From Methanobacteriota archaeon (GTDB lineage: Archaea > Thermoplasmatota > Poseidoniia > Poseidoniales > Thalassarchaeaceae), in the NCBI GenBank assembly GCA_002726275.1, contig PBSO01000031.1, positions 1 to 35,671 on the forward strand: a stretch of DNA of 35,671 nucleotides. The letters run 5' to 3'. The position numbers were made by a program, and so were the translations under genes. The notes beneath the pieces were generated by a model. That model had not been told where the DNA came from. It did no database searches and saw nothing but the letters and a program-made list of their open reading frames with translations. This document shows positions 8,414 to 18,862 of the stretch, piece by piece. The number at the start of each line of letters is the position of its first letter. Within the stretch, counting starts at the first letter, position 1.

Positions 8414-9658
8414 ATGGCAGGAATCGGGTACGTCGAGTTTCTGCGAAAGAACAGGAGCTTCCGCAAACTGTTCATCAGCGACATGGTGATGTTCACCGGT
8501 GACTGGTTCACGGTGATAGCTATGTTCCTGCTGGCCGCTGAGGCCACGGACAACTCACCGCTTGCGATAGCGGGAGTCCTAGTAGCACGAAGCTTCACCT
8601 TCGCACCTCTGGAGCCCATTACGGGAATGCTGGCTGACCGCTATTCGAGAAAATCATTGATGCTAGGGTCAAACCTTCTTTCCTTCTTCATTCTGGTGAC
8701 TTTCCTAGCTCTGGACCTGATGGGAGATTTGTTTACGATTTACCTGCTTGCGATATCTCTGGTAATTGGGAGGGCGGTCTATGACCCTGCACAAACTGCC
8801 TACTTGCCGAATGTGTGCACAGAAGAGGAGCTGCTGACGGCGAATGCGCTGGTCTCTGGTGGGTGGTCGGCCTCGATGGGGTTCGGTGCAGGGATCGGCG
8901 GCCTGGTAATTTCCCAGTATGGCATAGAAGTCGGCCTGATGATAGACTCGGTGACTTTCCTCTTCGCTGCTGTGATGATTTCCACCCTTCCCCATGGGGG
9001 GCCGGACCAGTCGGAGAGGAAATCAGCCAATCCTATCGAAATGTTCAGAGAGATCTTCGCTGGGTGGAAGTACATACTCGCTCGCCCACATATCAGGAGG
9101 CTGCTCCTAGCCAAGGGAGGATGGGCGACAGGCGGTGGAGCACAGGTATTCCTACTGATTCTGATAGGCATGGAGGCGGGCTTCGGAGAGGTCGCGGCGG
9201 GAATCGGTGTTGTCTATCTGTGCAGGGGCTTCGGCTCTGGTTTCGGACCGATAGTCGCACGACCCCTGATGGCCATGGAGAAATTGATGCCTTACATCAT
9301 TGGCTTCGCCCTCGCAGGAGCTGGTTTGCTATACATTGGGGTATCAACCTTCGAATGGGGGTTGTTGACCCTGGTGTGTATCTTCTTCAGCCATGGTTTC
9401 AGCGGGGTGTCATGGGTATTCAGCACGACCATGCTACAGAAGAGATCGGATGACGAGTGGATGGGGAGAGTTGCGGGGACTGACAATTTGATTATCACAC
9501 TGACCATGGGGATTTCCACACTCTTGGCTGGGCTAGCAATGGAGAACGAGGTGGTGGAGCTCAGGGAGATACTGATGATCACGGCAGGAGTCCAGATCGC
9601 AGTGGGGGTACTTTGGCTAACGCTGGCCTCTCCTAATGAGAAGAAGATGCTAGATTAG
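8414..9658 (+). CDS. Major facilitator superfamily exporter
   Basis: From the ATG at 8414 this is a 414-residue polytopic protein with about 10-12 hydrophobic segments and the MFS loop 2-3 signature form GMLADRYSRKSLMLG after TM2. The overall pattern (RSFTFAPLEPITGMLADR, AYLPNVCTEEELLTANAL) resembles the MFS_3/EntS-like drug and siderophore exporters. The substrate is unknown. The track ORF starts 45 bases earlier at 8369 (not an ATG); the ATG gives a more typical N-terminus (MAGIGYVEFLRKNRSFRKLF). It overlaps the convergent membrane-protein gene by 9 bases. Confidence 0.88.
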   Translation: MAGIGYVEFLRKNRSFRKLFISDMVMFTGDWFTVIAMFLLAAEATDNSPLAIAGVLVARSFTFAPLEPITGMLADRYSRKSLMLGSNLLSFFILVTFLALDLMGDLFTIYLLAISLVIGRAVYDPAQTAYLPNVCTEEELLTANALVSGGWSASMGFGAGIGGLVISQYGIEVGLMIDSVTFLFAAVMISTLPHGGPDQSERKSANPIEMFREIFAGWKYILARPHIRRLLLAKGGWATGGGAQVFLLILIGMEAGFGEVAAGIGVVYLCRGFGSGFGPIVARPLMAMEKLMPYIIGFALAGAGLLYIGVSTFEWGLLTLVCIFFSHGFSGVSWVFSTTMLQKRSDDEWMGRVAGTDNLIITLTMGISTLLAGLAMENEVVELREILMITAGVQIAVGVLWLTLASPNEKKMLD

Positions 9659-10489
9659 TTGATCTAAGCCAATCAAAACGATGATTGGGGCTATGGAGAA
9701 TAATATGTTCTGGAAAAGTGACTTTGCCGAGGCTTGTGCCCTCTTTGTGACACGATCCTGAATCTCCTGATCGAACTTCTCCATGGCCGCGGTTGCTGGT
9801 TCCTTTACCTTGCCCAGGATCTCCTCAAGAGCGTCGGCACCCATGTCTAGGAATCCGTACAAAGCTTCCTTCAGGGGATTGTTTTGTGGTACGATGGTAG
9901 CGACCCCATCTTCCTCGTAGTCAAGGTCGATTACGTCTCTCCATGGCCTGGGGATACCCGTCTCAGTGACGTTCTGTAGTATCTGGCGACCGACAACAGC
10001 CCCCTGCACCACCATCTTGGCAGTGCTAAGATTGTACTTCGAAATGGTTTGGATGTCCCTACGGGAGCGCATGACCTTTGAGAAGTCCGACAGGAGCCAA
10101 GCGGACCCAGCGACAATAAGGAGGATAACTCCCAACTGAGGAGTCTCGTCCCACGTCGGCCAACCAATGGGACCTAGGAAGTGCCTTGCACCAATGGCTA
10201 TCAATGCAGGGAGGATGAATGCCATCACCTCGTTAGCGACTATCAACCAGAATCCCCTGACAGGCAATGACTTGATCTGTGCCAAGAACCACCTGATGTG
10301 CTTGGTCCTCTCTCCAGGAGGGGCATATGTGTTGATCAAGTCTATCAGTGGGGGCGAGACAAAAACTAGTCTCATGATGAATGGTATGGCAAGCATCAGA
10401 ATATACGCGTCCCAAGGTGAAGCGGGGGGCATGCTGGGGATGGCAAACGCGTCCGCCATGTGCGCACTGAGGAGCGCAACAGCAATCAA
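9650..10489 (-). CDS. Polytopic membrane protein, function unknown
   Basis: This 279-residue protein has hydrophobic segments at about 25-50, 78-100, 115-135 and 260-278, with a charged, probably cytoplasmic stretch between the third and fourth that is rich in amphipathic helix (ALEEILGKVKEPATAAMEKF). No family was recognised. The start is a TTG preceded by GAGGGG; downstream Met11 or Met19 are alternatives. It lies 23 bases after the next upstream membrane-protein gene, so the two probably form one transcript. The final bases overlap the MFS gene on the other strand. Confidence 0.75.
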   Translation of the reverse strand: MIAVALLSAHMADAFAIPSMPPASPWDAYILMLAIPFIMRLVFVSPPLIDLINTYAPPGERTKHIRWFLAQIKSLPVRGFWLIVANEVMAFILPALIAIGARHFLGPIGWPTWDETPQLGVILLIVAGSAWLLSDFSKVMRSRRDIQTISKYNLSTAKMVVQGAVVGRQILQNVTETGIPRPWRDVIDLDYEEDGVATIVPQNNPLKEALYGFLDMGADALEEILGKVKEPATAAMEKFDQEIQDRVTKRAQASAKSLFQNILFSIAPIIVLIGLDQLI

Positions 10490-10512
10490 CCCCTCTACGG
10501 AATATGGATAAT

Positions 10513-10950
10513 TTATCTTCTAAAGCTAGACAGGGTCTCTGCCTGCGTCATCGCAGTCCGTAAGAGGAAGAAGGCGATTATGCACCCAACGAAGAAGCTA
10601 CCACCAACATACACATGAGTCTCGAACATGAGTATCCCGATGGCAGTCAGGGACAGATAGGAAACCGTCTGACAAATCAGTGACAGTCTCTGTAGCATGA
10701 CATACTCCATCTCGTGAACGTTCGACGCATCCTGGATATACGAGTTGATGAGGAAGAATATGGCCTGGAACGGGAGAGCTGCAGCGAGAATGGCTAGACA
10801 CGCCACCGTCACCATCTCGGGATTGTCAGGGTCTAGCTCTAGGCCGCGAAACAGGAGGTTACCCGTATTCAGACCGATTATCGCCGCATGGATTGCCCAA
10901 GCCTTCCCGGCTGGGTTTTCTCCTCCATCCGCCCCTACTGGAACAACCAT
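10513..10950 (-). CDS. Small four-helix membrane protein, function unknown
   Basis: The 145-residue product has hydrophobic segments at about 17-32, 46-70, 85-107 and 113-130, with MQRLSLICQTVSYLSLTAIG and YVGGSFFVGCIIAFFLL as the clearest. I recognise no family. It starts at an ATG and is separated by 83 bases from the AlkB-like gene upstream and by 23 bases from the membrane protein downstream, which suggests it is expressed together with the latter. Confidence 0.7.
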   Translation of the reverse strand: MVVPVGADGGENPAGKAWAIHAAIIGLNTGNLLFRGLELDPDNPEMVTVACLAILAAALPFQAIFFLINSYIQDASNVHEMEYVMLQRLSLICQTVSYLSLTAIGILMFETHVYVGGSFFVGCIIAFFLLRTAMTQAETLSSFRR

Positions 10951-11033
10951 GGAATGCTGCCATCCGATTCACCATTGAAGGTTACTCTGCCAGAGATAGT
11001 TTGTGAGAGGGTTGTAGGAGTTGTGAAGGAGTC

Positions 11034-12062
11034 TCAGACCCCTGGTGCCCTTCCCCTCATCATCCTCCTCCAGATGGGAGGGACCAGGCATGGCCACCAG
11101 CACGCATAGTAACCCGATGGAAGGGTCGGAGCATCGGGATATGGCCTGAGCTTCCAGAATGGTACCGATGCGTGAAGATGGTGATCGGAGTGCCTCGTTA
11201 GCTCGAGAAGGCTCCACCTTGACCACCTTGCCTCGGTGTTCCAAGCGTGTTCTTCCTCGAACTTCCTTGAGCCGTCCTCCCTCCTCAGTCCCCAGTGCCT
11301 GATGTAATTTACATACTCGAGCGTCATTATTGCTATCAGGGAAAGGATCCCCCATCCAACGAGAACTGGAAGGGCCCATTGTAATCCAGCGTAGTGCCCC
11401 ACTGCTAGGGATGAAATCAGGAGGATCTGTAGCGCGAGCCCCCTCCACGAGGGGTTCGAGAATCCGGTCCTGCCCTTGCGATTGTGGACTCTCACAGAGG
11501 AGGCGAACTGCCCTGGTATGGTGGAAATCCAGAACGCCCAGATTCCTTGCTCGTAAGTCGCACTGGCGGGGTCCAGGTCGGTTGCCACGTTCTTGTGGTG
11601 GTTGTGGTTGTGCTCGGTTGTGAAGTGAGGGTAGTTGATGCTGAAGAGAAGGGCCCTCGCCAATCGCCATCCGGGACTCTTGGGCCTCTTGTGGCCTAAC
11701 TCGTGGGCAGTGACGATGGCTGAGGCAGCTGCCACTAGGCCCGTGGACAGAGATGCTGCAATTAGCCACCGTGTCAGACCCTCCGAGGACGCGAAATAGA
11801 CGAATGACCCGAGCATCACGAAATGAAGCATCCCATGTACCCACAGGAGGGCCTCGAAGGGGGTTCCGGACTCCCTCGGGGGACGGGGATTCTTCGATTC
11901 ACCCATGGCCAAGTCAAGAAGAGGACCAACTCCCCAGATGAAGACGACACCCATCAGCGTGTACGCGCCACCCAGAATGTTCCCGGATATCGCGAGTCCT
12001 GGGCTTATTAGCCCCAGCAAGTGAACCGGCCAAGGCTCGGGGGAGAGTTCTGGCTCACTCAT
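11034..12062 (-). CDS. AlkB-like membrane di-iron alkane/fatty-acyl hydroxylase
   Basis: From the ATG at 12062 this is a 342-residue integral membrane protein. All histidine boxes of the alkane monooxygenase branch of the membrane fatty acid desaturase superfamily are present: HELGHK (120-125), EHNHNHH (150-156, followed by ATDLDPAS as in AlkB), NYIRHWGL (252-259, the HYG-motif position) and RHSDHH (290-295, followed by P.LP.GY). AlkB enzymes hydroxylate terminal carbons of alkanes using rubredoxin and O2. Box 2 has Asn where AlkB usually has Gly, and the HYG Tyr is Trp, so the substrate could differ (fatty acid, sterol or xylene-type). The start overlaps the msrA stop (ATGAGTGA), so the track's upstream start at 12110 is rejected. 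No rubredoxin gene is in the window. Confidence 0.88.
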   Translation of the reverse strand: MSEPELSPEPWPVHLLGLISPGLAISGNILGGAYTLMGVVFIWGVGPLLDLAMGESKNPRPPRESGTPFEALLWVHGMLHFVMLGSFVYFASSEGLTRWLIAASLSTGLVAAASAIVTAHELGHKRPKSPGWRLARALLFSINYPHFTTEHNHNHHKNVATDLDPASATYEQGIWAFWISTIPGQFASSVRVHNRKGRTGFSNPSWRGLALQILLISSLAVGHYAGLQWALPVLVGWGILSLIAIMTLEYVNYIRHWGLRREDGSRKFEEEHAWNTEARWSRWSLLELTRHSDHHLHASVPFWKLRPYPDAPTLPSGYYACWWPCLVPPIWRRMMRGRAPGV

Positions 12063-12576
12063 ACAGATGGGCGTGCTTGGCCCTCGTCTTAGCAATTTTC
12101 GGAGCCACAACCATCATGCAATAGGGATTTGAGGGGTTGTTCTCGAAGTAGTCGTGGTGATATGACTCGGCGTTGTAGAAGTTCTCCAAGGGCGAAACCT
12201 CGGTCACGATGTCTTCGTCGAATGCATCGGCGAGGGTTTCAATTACCTGAATGGTATCTTCCCTCTGTCCCTCGTTCGAATAGAATACTGCGCTCCGGTA
12301 TTGTGGGCCTATGTCGTTCCCCTGCCTGTTAAGCTGGGTCGGGTCGTGACAGGTGAAGAACACCTCCAGAATTGCGATTCTATCGATGGAGGAAGGGTCG
12401 AAAGTGACCTTGACGACTTCTGCATGACCCGTCCCCTTGCCGCAGACCTGTTCGTAGGTCGGGTTTTCCACGTGACCTCCGGAATATCCGGGAATTACAT
12501 TGGTGACTCCCCTCAGACCCTTGATCGCGCCCTCTACGCACCAGAAGCATCCCCCACCGAGGACGATTGACTCCAA
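12055..12576 (-). CDS. msrA: Peptide methionine-S-sulfoxide reductase A
   Basis: MsrA reduces the S-form of methionine sulfoxide in proteins, reversing oxidative damage. The signature GGGCFWCVEG holds the catalytic Cys, and GYSGGHVENPTYEQVC, GHAEVVKVTFDP and the tail NPYCMMVVAPK fit the family. The track starts at GTG 12606, inside IMP dehydrogenase. I prefer TTG 12576: it gives MESIVLGGGCFWC, the usual N-terminus, and is preceded 6 bases away by GGAGGTGAT, a near-perfect Shine-Dalgarno sequence. The product is then 173 residues. It sits 4 bases after IMP dehydrogenase and overlaps the AlkB-like gene by 8 bases, so the three are one transcript. Confidence 0.95.
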   Translation of the reverse strand: MESIVLGGGCFWCVEGAIKGLRGVTNVIPGYSGGHVENPTYEQVCGKGTGHAEVVKVTFDPSSIDRIAILEVFFTCHDPTQLNRQGNDIGPQYRSAVFYSNEGQREDTIQVIETLADAFDEDIVTEVSPLENFYNAESYHHDYFENNPSNPYCMMVVAPKIAKTRAKHAHLYE

Positions 12577-12579
12577 GTC

Positions 12580-14622
<2,043 letters not shown>

Positions 14623-14665
14623 TTTCCCTCTCCATGACTATTAGTCTGGCCTCCCTAGGAAGGCT

Positions 14666-15313
14666 GTGTCTCAGATGCGCATTGAGGGAGCCTACTCCCC
14701 TATCAGCGAGCCATCCCCATGGTGGTTGAGGGGACTTGCCATCTTCATGGGCCTGATGGCCATTTTCTACGCGTTCAACTCATTGATTACCGCGGTCACG
14801 CCAATGCTCATCTCCGAGTTCACTGACATGGAATGGGAGGATATTGAGGAATACCCCGAGGATGGGAGCGACGAGGAGAAAGAAGAGTGGGAGGAGGGGA
14901 AGTTGGCCTGGGAGGACATGCAGGACTACACGGACGAGATGATGGAGTTCATGGGTCCGGTGGCGTTACACAGCGGGCTGCTTGCCATAATAGGCCTAGC
15001 CAGCGCAGTCCTTCTGTGGACCAACAGGGAATCGGGAATCAAGGCCGTCGGGGCATGGATAGCCGTCAATTTCGCAGGAGGCGTCTGGATGATGTGGAAG
15101 ATGTCAGAAATAGGCTTCACACCAATCGACGACTACGGCCCGGAGGCAGGGGGGACTGCGATTCCCGACATGGTGAATCAGATCTCAATGGTGGCCGGGG
15201 TCGGCCAAATAGCGATCTGCAATGGCATGATGCTGGCCCTACTGGTGCTTGTTGCTAGCAAGTCCAAGCCGGAGACCTCCTTCGACATCCCATCTGGATT
15301 CCGAGAATCCTAG
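14666..15313 (+). CDS. Membrane protein with acidic extramembrane loop, function unknown
   Basis: The product is 215 residues from GTG 14666, or 212 from ATG 14675, which gives MRIEGAYSPISEPSPWW; both are possible. Hydrophobic segments lie at about 22-50, 97-118, 122-142 and 172-198. Between the first and second is a strikingly acidic loop of about 45 residues (EEYPEDGSDEEKEEWEEG). No family was recognised. It lies 43 bases after the RimB-like gene and 40 before ybjQ, so it probably belongs to the same transcript. Confidence 0.75.
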   Translation: MSQMRIEGAYSPISEPSPWWLRGLAIFMGLMAIFYAFNSLITAVTPMLISEFTDMEWEDIEEYPEDGSDEEKEEWEEGKLAWEDMQDYTDEMMEFMGPVALHSGLLAIIGLASAVLLWTNRESGIKAVGAWIAVNFAGGVWMMWKMSEIGFTPIDDYGPEAGGTAIPDMVNQISMVAGVGQIAICNGMMLALLVLVASKSKPETSFDIPSGFRES

Positions 15314-15353
15314 AGTCACTATGTTCAAGTGGCTCCCGCGATAGGGAGAGTGT

Positions 15354-15689
15354 ATGGAACAAGTAGTGAATGGAGTGCTAGTGGTGAATACAGAGACTAT
15401 ACCGGGGAAGCTGATTACGGAGACGCTGGGAGTCGTTAGCGGATCAACGGTCAGGGCCAAGCACCTTGGGAAGGATATCTTCGCAGGCCTCAAGAACATT
15501 GTCGGAGGGGAGTTGGTACAGTACACCGAGCTCCTCCAGGAGTCTCGTCAAGAGGCAGTTGGGAGGATGGTGGCTGACGCGATGTCGCTTGGTGCGACGG
15601 CGATAGTCAACGTCAGATTCGCTACATCCGCAATCACGGCGGGCGCTGCAGAGCTCTTCGCCTATGGGACTGCCGTGAAGTACGAGTAA
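15354..15689 (+). CDS. ybjQ: YbjQ/UPF0145 (DUF74) family protein
   Basis: The 111-residue protein matches the YbjQ family along its full length: TETIPGKLITETLGVVSGSTVRAKHLGKDI, then RQEAVGRMVADAMSLGATAIVNVRF, then ELFAYGTAVKY. Family structures are pentamers or decamers of a small alpha/beta fold, sometimes annotated as heavy-metal binding; the function is not established. It is followed 14 bases later by a second, membrane-linked copy of the same domain. Confidence 0.92.
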   Translation: MEQVVNGVLVVNTETIPGKLITETLGVVSGSTVRAKHLGKDIFAGLKNIVGGELVQYTELLQESRQEAVGRMVADAMSLGATAIVNVRFATSAITAGAAELFAYGTAVKYE

Positions 15690-15691
15690 TC

Positions 15692-15697
15692 GGAGGT
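15692..15697 (+). promoter_or_regulatory. Shine-Dalgarno of the membrane-anchored YbjQ-like gene
   Basis: GGAGGT sits 6 bases upstream of ATG 15704, fixing the start of this internal operon gene. Confidence 0.6.
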
Positions 15698-15703
15698 CTT
15701 TCG

Positions 15704-16240
15704 ATGGCTGCTGAAATTCCATTGGCGTTGGTAGTAACGGGCTTGTGCCTAGGGCCATTTCTCCTATTGGGCTTGATAGGGACGCTGTGGGGCTTCGCTT
15801 ACCCATTTGTGTTCCTCTGGGGGATGTTTACCAGCGGAGGTAAGCTTGACAACATGATTGAGGAGACAAACAGCAGAGAGAGGTCCACCAAAGGGTCGCT
15901 GGGGAAGGATCCCCTGACAACCATTGACGGTGGTTTCAGAAGTGATATTTCTGAGGCTGGTCTGGTATACGCGAGCGGGGTCTTCGGACCCAGTCACTGG
16001 CACCTCCTCATCGCTCGGTTCAACAATCTCTTTGGCGGCTCGGTGACTATTTTCCAGAAGGTCATATCCGCAGGCAGGGCAGAGGTCATGCAGAGGCTCC
16101 GGGAGAATGCCTTGGCAGCTGGTTGGGATGAGGTGATCAATGTCAGGATAGACACAGCAGACATGACCCCACAGGGAATGCCGACCGGGGCGAAGGGCGT
16201 CGAGGTGTTCGCCTACGGAACTGGTATCAGGTACTCCTAG
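15704..16240 (+). CDS. Membrane-anchored YbjQ-like (DUF74) protein
   Basis: This 178-residue protein has an N-terminal hydrophobic region (about 7-42, probably one or two membrane segments), a linker, and a DUF74-like domain from about residue 83 (GLVYASGVFGPSHW, RAEVMQRLRENALAAGWDEVINVRID, GVEVFAYGTGIRY). The end matches the preceding ybjQ (ELFAYGTAVKY), so the pair arose by duplication and one copy gained a membrane anchor. GGAGGT at 15692 lies 6 bases before the ATG. It overlaps the convergent peptidase by 4 bases in the palindrome CTAG, which supplies a TAG stop on each strand. Confidence 0.85.
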   Translation: MAAEIPLALVVTGLCLGPFLLLGLIGTLWGFAYPFVFLWGMFTSGGKLDNMIEETNSRERSTKGSLGKDPLTTIDGGFRSDISEAGLVYASGVFGPSHWHLLIARFNNLFGGSVTIFQKVISAGRAEVMQRLRENALAAGWDEVINVRIDTADMTPQGMPTGAKGVEVFAYGTGIRYS

Positions 16241-17721
16241 GACTCGTCGTATATCGGCGACTCGTCGAGGTGCATCGCGAGATTGAACAGCCACCAGGAG
16301 ATCAAGTCGAATGACTCGACTAGGTTCTGTACCCCTGTACCATTGTCGGTGACCATCATGTCAATCATCGTCTCGAGGTTGTCGCACGGCCCATGATAGC
16401 AGTCTGAGCCCCCAGTGAGTGAGCCGAAGTCCATCGAGACCACTCCTAGCTGGTCCGCTATCCTCTCGTAGTCGCTCCTGCCCCTCTGGGACTCATGCAC
16501 CGAGATGGAGAGCCTCTTCTGGTCACTCGAGTCAACGTCCTTCATCGAGGCATAGCCTTCGGTATGGTAAATTTCTCTTCCAAGTCGTAATGCCTCGGAG
16601 ATGTTGTTGTTGTTCGAGCCTATCCATTCGGCCAGTCTGATCATTGGCCACTGCTCATTGAGTTGGTTATCCGTCTCAGGAATAATATCCACAACCAAAG
16701 TGTAGTATCCAGGCCAGTTGGTACCCACTGCATCAGCGTTTAGATAGTTAGAGAGAGTTACTCCTGCAGGGATATTATCGATCCACCTGTCGACCCCGTC
16801 ATAGCCGTTCTCCTCGTTGGACCAGAAGCACACCACGATTGTTCTGCGGTGATCGAACTGAGCCAGTCCCCTAGCAGCCTCCAGTACCAGAGCGACCCCG
16901 GCTCCATTGTCATGCGCACCTATTTGCGCACCCCCTCCGGGGGGGCTTCCTGGCTCAGCGATGTCGAGGTGCGCGCCTAATACCAGCCACTCGTCTGGAA
17001 ACATTGTTCCTTCCTTGTAGCCACAGACATTGACGGCATAGGAGAAATCTGAGATCCAGTATCTGTGGACCTGTGAGTCATATCCCATCCCTTGCAGCTC
17101 TCCCTGCATGAAATTGGCGGCCCTCATGTATGTCGGATCATTGAGAGTAAAGGGGCCCCATCGCTGATTGTAACCAGAATCAGGGTCAGCGAATTCCTCC
17201 AACCACACAAAGGCATTGAGGCCGTCAATAATTCCGGTTCCATGCAGAGACCCTTCCTCGGGAGAGTAGCCAGACCTGTTCTCCCTGGCCACGGGCACTT
17301 GGACGTGCGTGTATGGCGAGTCGTTGAACTCAGGAGAGTAGAACCACTCCTCCCAGCTCTGGTTTGTCTCTCTCAAAGGCCACTCTATGCGTCCTTCCTG
17401 CCCAAGGAGGAAATATGCGGAGTCGATATTTGAGGGTGCTATCATTTCAACTGATTGAACGCCTGAACCACTGAAATGAAGGGTGGTCCCATTGACCACG
17501 AATCCGGATGCAGTGTCGATTATCAGATAGGGGATATGGACGCTCATTGACCTGGATGCAATTATCTCGACCTCTTGTAACTGGGCTCCTACAAGAGTAC
17601 CTGGACTGACCTCTAGATCTTCTGCGGGGATGAGTGGGGCGTCGGCATCGGAGGTGAGGCAGCCCTGCAGGGTACCTGAAAAGATGACCAGAGCGAATCC
17701 AATCGCAGCAATACGTCGCAT
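16237..17721 (-). CDS. Secreted lipoprotein M28-family metallopeptidase
   Basis: The 494-residue protein has a signal peptide ending in a lipobox-like LQGC (Cys21), so it is probably lipid-anchored outside the cell. The M28 zinc aminopeptidase core follows: GAHLDI (His251), GAHDNGAG (Asp271), SNEENGYDG (Glu303/Glu304), LNADAVG and a late His in DCYHGPCDN. M28 enzymes release N-terminal amino acids from peptides with two zinc ions. Residues about 30-190 form an N-terminal region without a clear family, which could include a propeptide. The role inferred is scavenging of proteinaceous matter. It overlaps the convergent YbjQ-like gene by 4 bases and diverges from TYW1. Confidence 0.92.
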   Translation of the reverse strand: MRRIAAIGFALVIFSGTLQGCLTSDADAPLIPAEDLEVSPGTLVGAQLQEVEIIASRSMSVHIPYLIIDTASGFVVNGTTLHFSGSGVQSVEMIAPSNIDSAYFLLGQEGRIEWPLRETNQSWEEWFYSPEFNDSPYTHVQVPVARENRSGYSPEEGSLHGTGIIDGLNAFVWLEEFADPDSGYNQRWGPFTLNDPTYMRAANFMQGELQGMGYDSQVHRYWISDFSYAVNVCGYKEGTMFPDEWLVLGAHLDIAEPGSPPGGGAQIGAHDNGAGVALVLEAARGLAQFDHRRTIVVCFWSNEENGYDGVDRWIDNIPAGVTLSNYLNADAVGTNWPGYYTLVVDIIPETDNQLNEQWPMIRLAEWIGSNNNNISEALRLGREIYHTEGYASMKDVDSSDQKRLSISVHESQRGRSDYERIADQLGVVSMDFGSLTGGSDCYHGPCDNLETMIDMMVTDNGTGVQNLVESFDLISWWLFNLAMHLDESPIYDES

Positions 17722-17743
17722 TGGGTACGGATATGAGTGACTC

Positions 17744-17750
17744 GTATATG
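17744..17750 (-). promoter_or_regulatory. TATA-like box for the M28 peptidase
   Basis: CATATAC on the minus strand is centred 26 bases before the ATG at 17721, which is leaderless spacing. Confidence 0.5.
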
Positions 17751-17752
17751 AG

Positions 17753-18862
17753 TTGGGCAGAACGAGTCAGTTTCAAGACGTGTTGTCCACACGCAGGTAC
17801 CTCAGACACGGCCCCTCTGCGGGATTCGGAGTCGGGGGTGAGTGCTTGCAGAGTCCCGTGACGAAGATTGACCCGGTTATCGCCGCACGCCTTTCCAAGC
17901 AGAAATATCAGCTGGTAGGAGAGCATGGCGGAGTGAAGACTTGCCACTGGACAAAGCAGAGCCTGATCGCTGACAGGTCCTGCTACAAGGGGACTTTCTA
18001 CGGTATCGAGAGCCATGGTTGCATGCAAATGGCTCCTAATGTGGATACTTGCAACCTGGGATGCACATACTGCTGGAGGGAGCCTCACTCGGACACCCTG
18101 AACAAGATCGACGATGACCCTTACGAGTTGTACCTGGAATCAGTGAGGGGGCACCGGAGACTGCTCACGGGATTCGGTGGGAACCCCAAAGCGGACCCTG
18201 AGAAGTTCGCAGAGGCGCAGAACCCGAAGCACGTCGCGATATCCCTGAATGGGGAACCCACTCTGTATTCCAGGCTCGGGGAGTTCCTGGACATCTGCCA
18301 CCAGCATGGCACCTCCACGTTCCTAGTCACCAACGGCAGCCTGCCCAAGGTGATCGAGAACCTCGACACCCTCCCAACCCAGCTCTACGTCTCCGTGGAT
18401 GCGCCGAACAAGGAGCTATTCGATAGGCTATGCAAGCCCAAGTTCGACCAAGGTGCCTTCCACAAGCTCGAGCAGACCCTGGAGCTTCTGCCGAGCCTCG
18501 ATACGAGGACAGTGTGTAGGCACACCCTGATCAAGCACGAGTCACTGGGCCATCACAAGGACTACGCCCGCTTGGACAACATCGCCAATCCGGACTTCAT
18601 CGAGGCGAAGGGGTATGTGAACGTCGGGAATAGCCGGAACAACCTCTCTATAGAGAACATGCCGACGCACCAGGAGATACTCGATTTCTCCAATACCCTC
18701 GCCCCCCTAGTCGGGAGGGAGGTTCTTTCTGACAGGAGGGAGAGCCGAGGGGCGCTGATTGGCAGGGAGATGATCCCGGTAACCCTCCCTCAGAAGGTTA
18801 GGGACCTGCCGAAAGATCTCGGCATAGCCAAGCCACAGAGATTCCTGCTCCCTCAAGCCTGA
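17753..18862 (+). CDS. taw1: 4-demethylwyosine synthase TYW1/Taw1 (radical SAM)
   Basis: TYW1 condenses N1-methylguanosine-37 of tRNA-Phe with pyruvate to form the tricyclic 4-demethylwyosine. The radical SAM cluster motif is CNLGCTYCW (Cys100, Cys104, Cys107). Three more cysteines, Cys64, Cys77 and Cys90, are spaced 13 and 13 residues apart with the last 10 before Cys100; this matches the second 4Fe-4S cluster of archaeal TYW1. SLNGEPTLY is also diagnostic. The flavodoxin domain of eukaryotic TYW1 is absent, as in archaea. The TTG start gives about 38 residues more than known archaeal enzymes; GTG 17780 or GTG 17861 may be the true start. It overlaps the convergent ABC ATPase by 10 bases. 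TYW2 is at 6206. Confidence 0.95.
   Translation: MGRTSQFQDVLSTRRYLRHGPSAGFGVGGECLQSPVTKIDPVIAARLSKQKYQLVGEHGGVKTCHWTKQSLIADRSCYKGTFYGIESHGCMQMAPNVDTCNLGCTYCWREPHSDTLNKIDDDPYELYLESVRGHRRLLTGFGGNPKADPEKFAEAQNPKHVAISLNGEPTLYSRLGEFLDICHQHGTSTFLVTNGSLPKVIENLDTLPTQLYVSVDAPNKELFDRLCKPKFDQGAFHKLEQTLELLPSLDTRTVCRHTLIKHESLGHHKDYARLDNIANPDFIEAKGYVNVGNSRNNLSIENMPTHQEILDFSNTLAPLVGREVLSDRRESRGALIGREMIPVTLPQKVRDLPKDLGIAKPQRFLLPQA

Noticed and set aside
8815-9453. 212-residue plus ORF inside the MFS gene
   Set aside because: It shares the strand but is out of frame with a clear 10-12 helix transporter and shows no membrane or domain pattern.
10969-11844. 291-residue minus ORF in another frame of the AlkB-like gene
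   Set aside because: It lies inside a gene with complete histidine boxes; its translation is rich in Arg, Ser and Pro with no domain, typical of a shadow frame.
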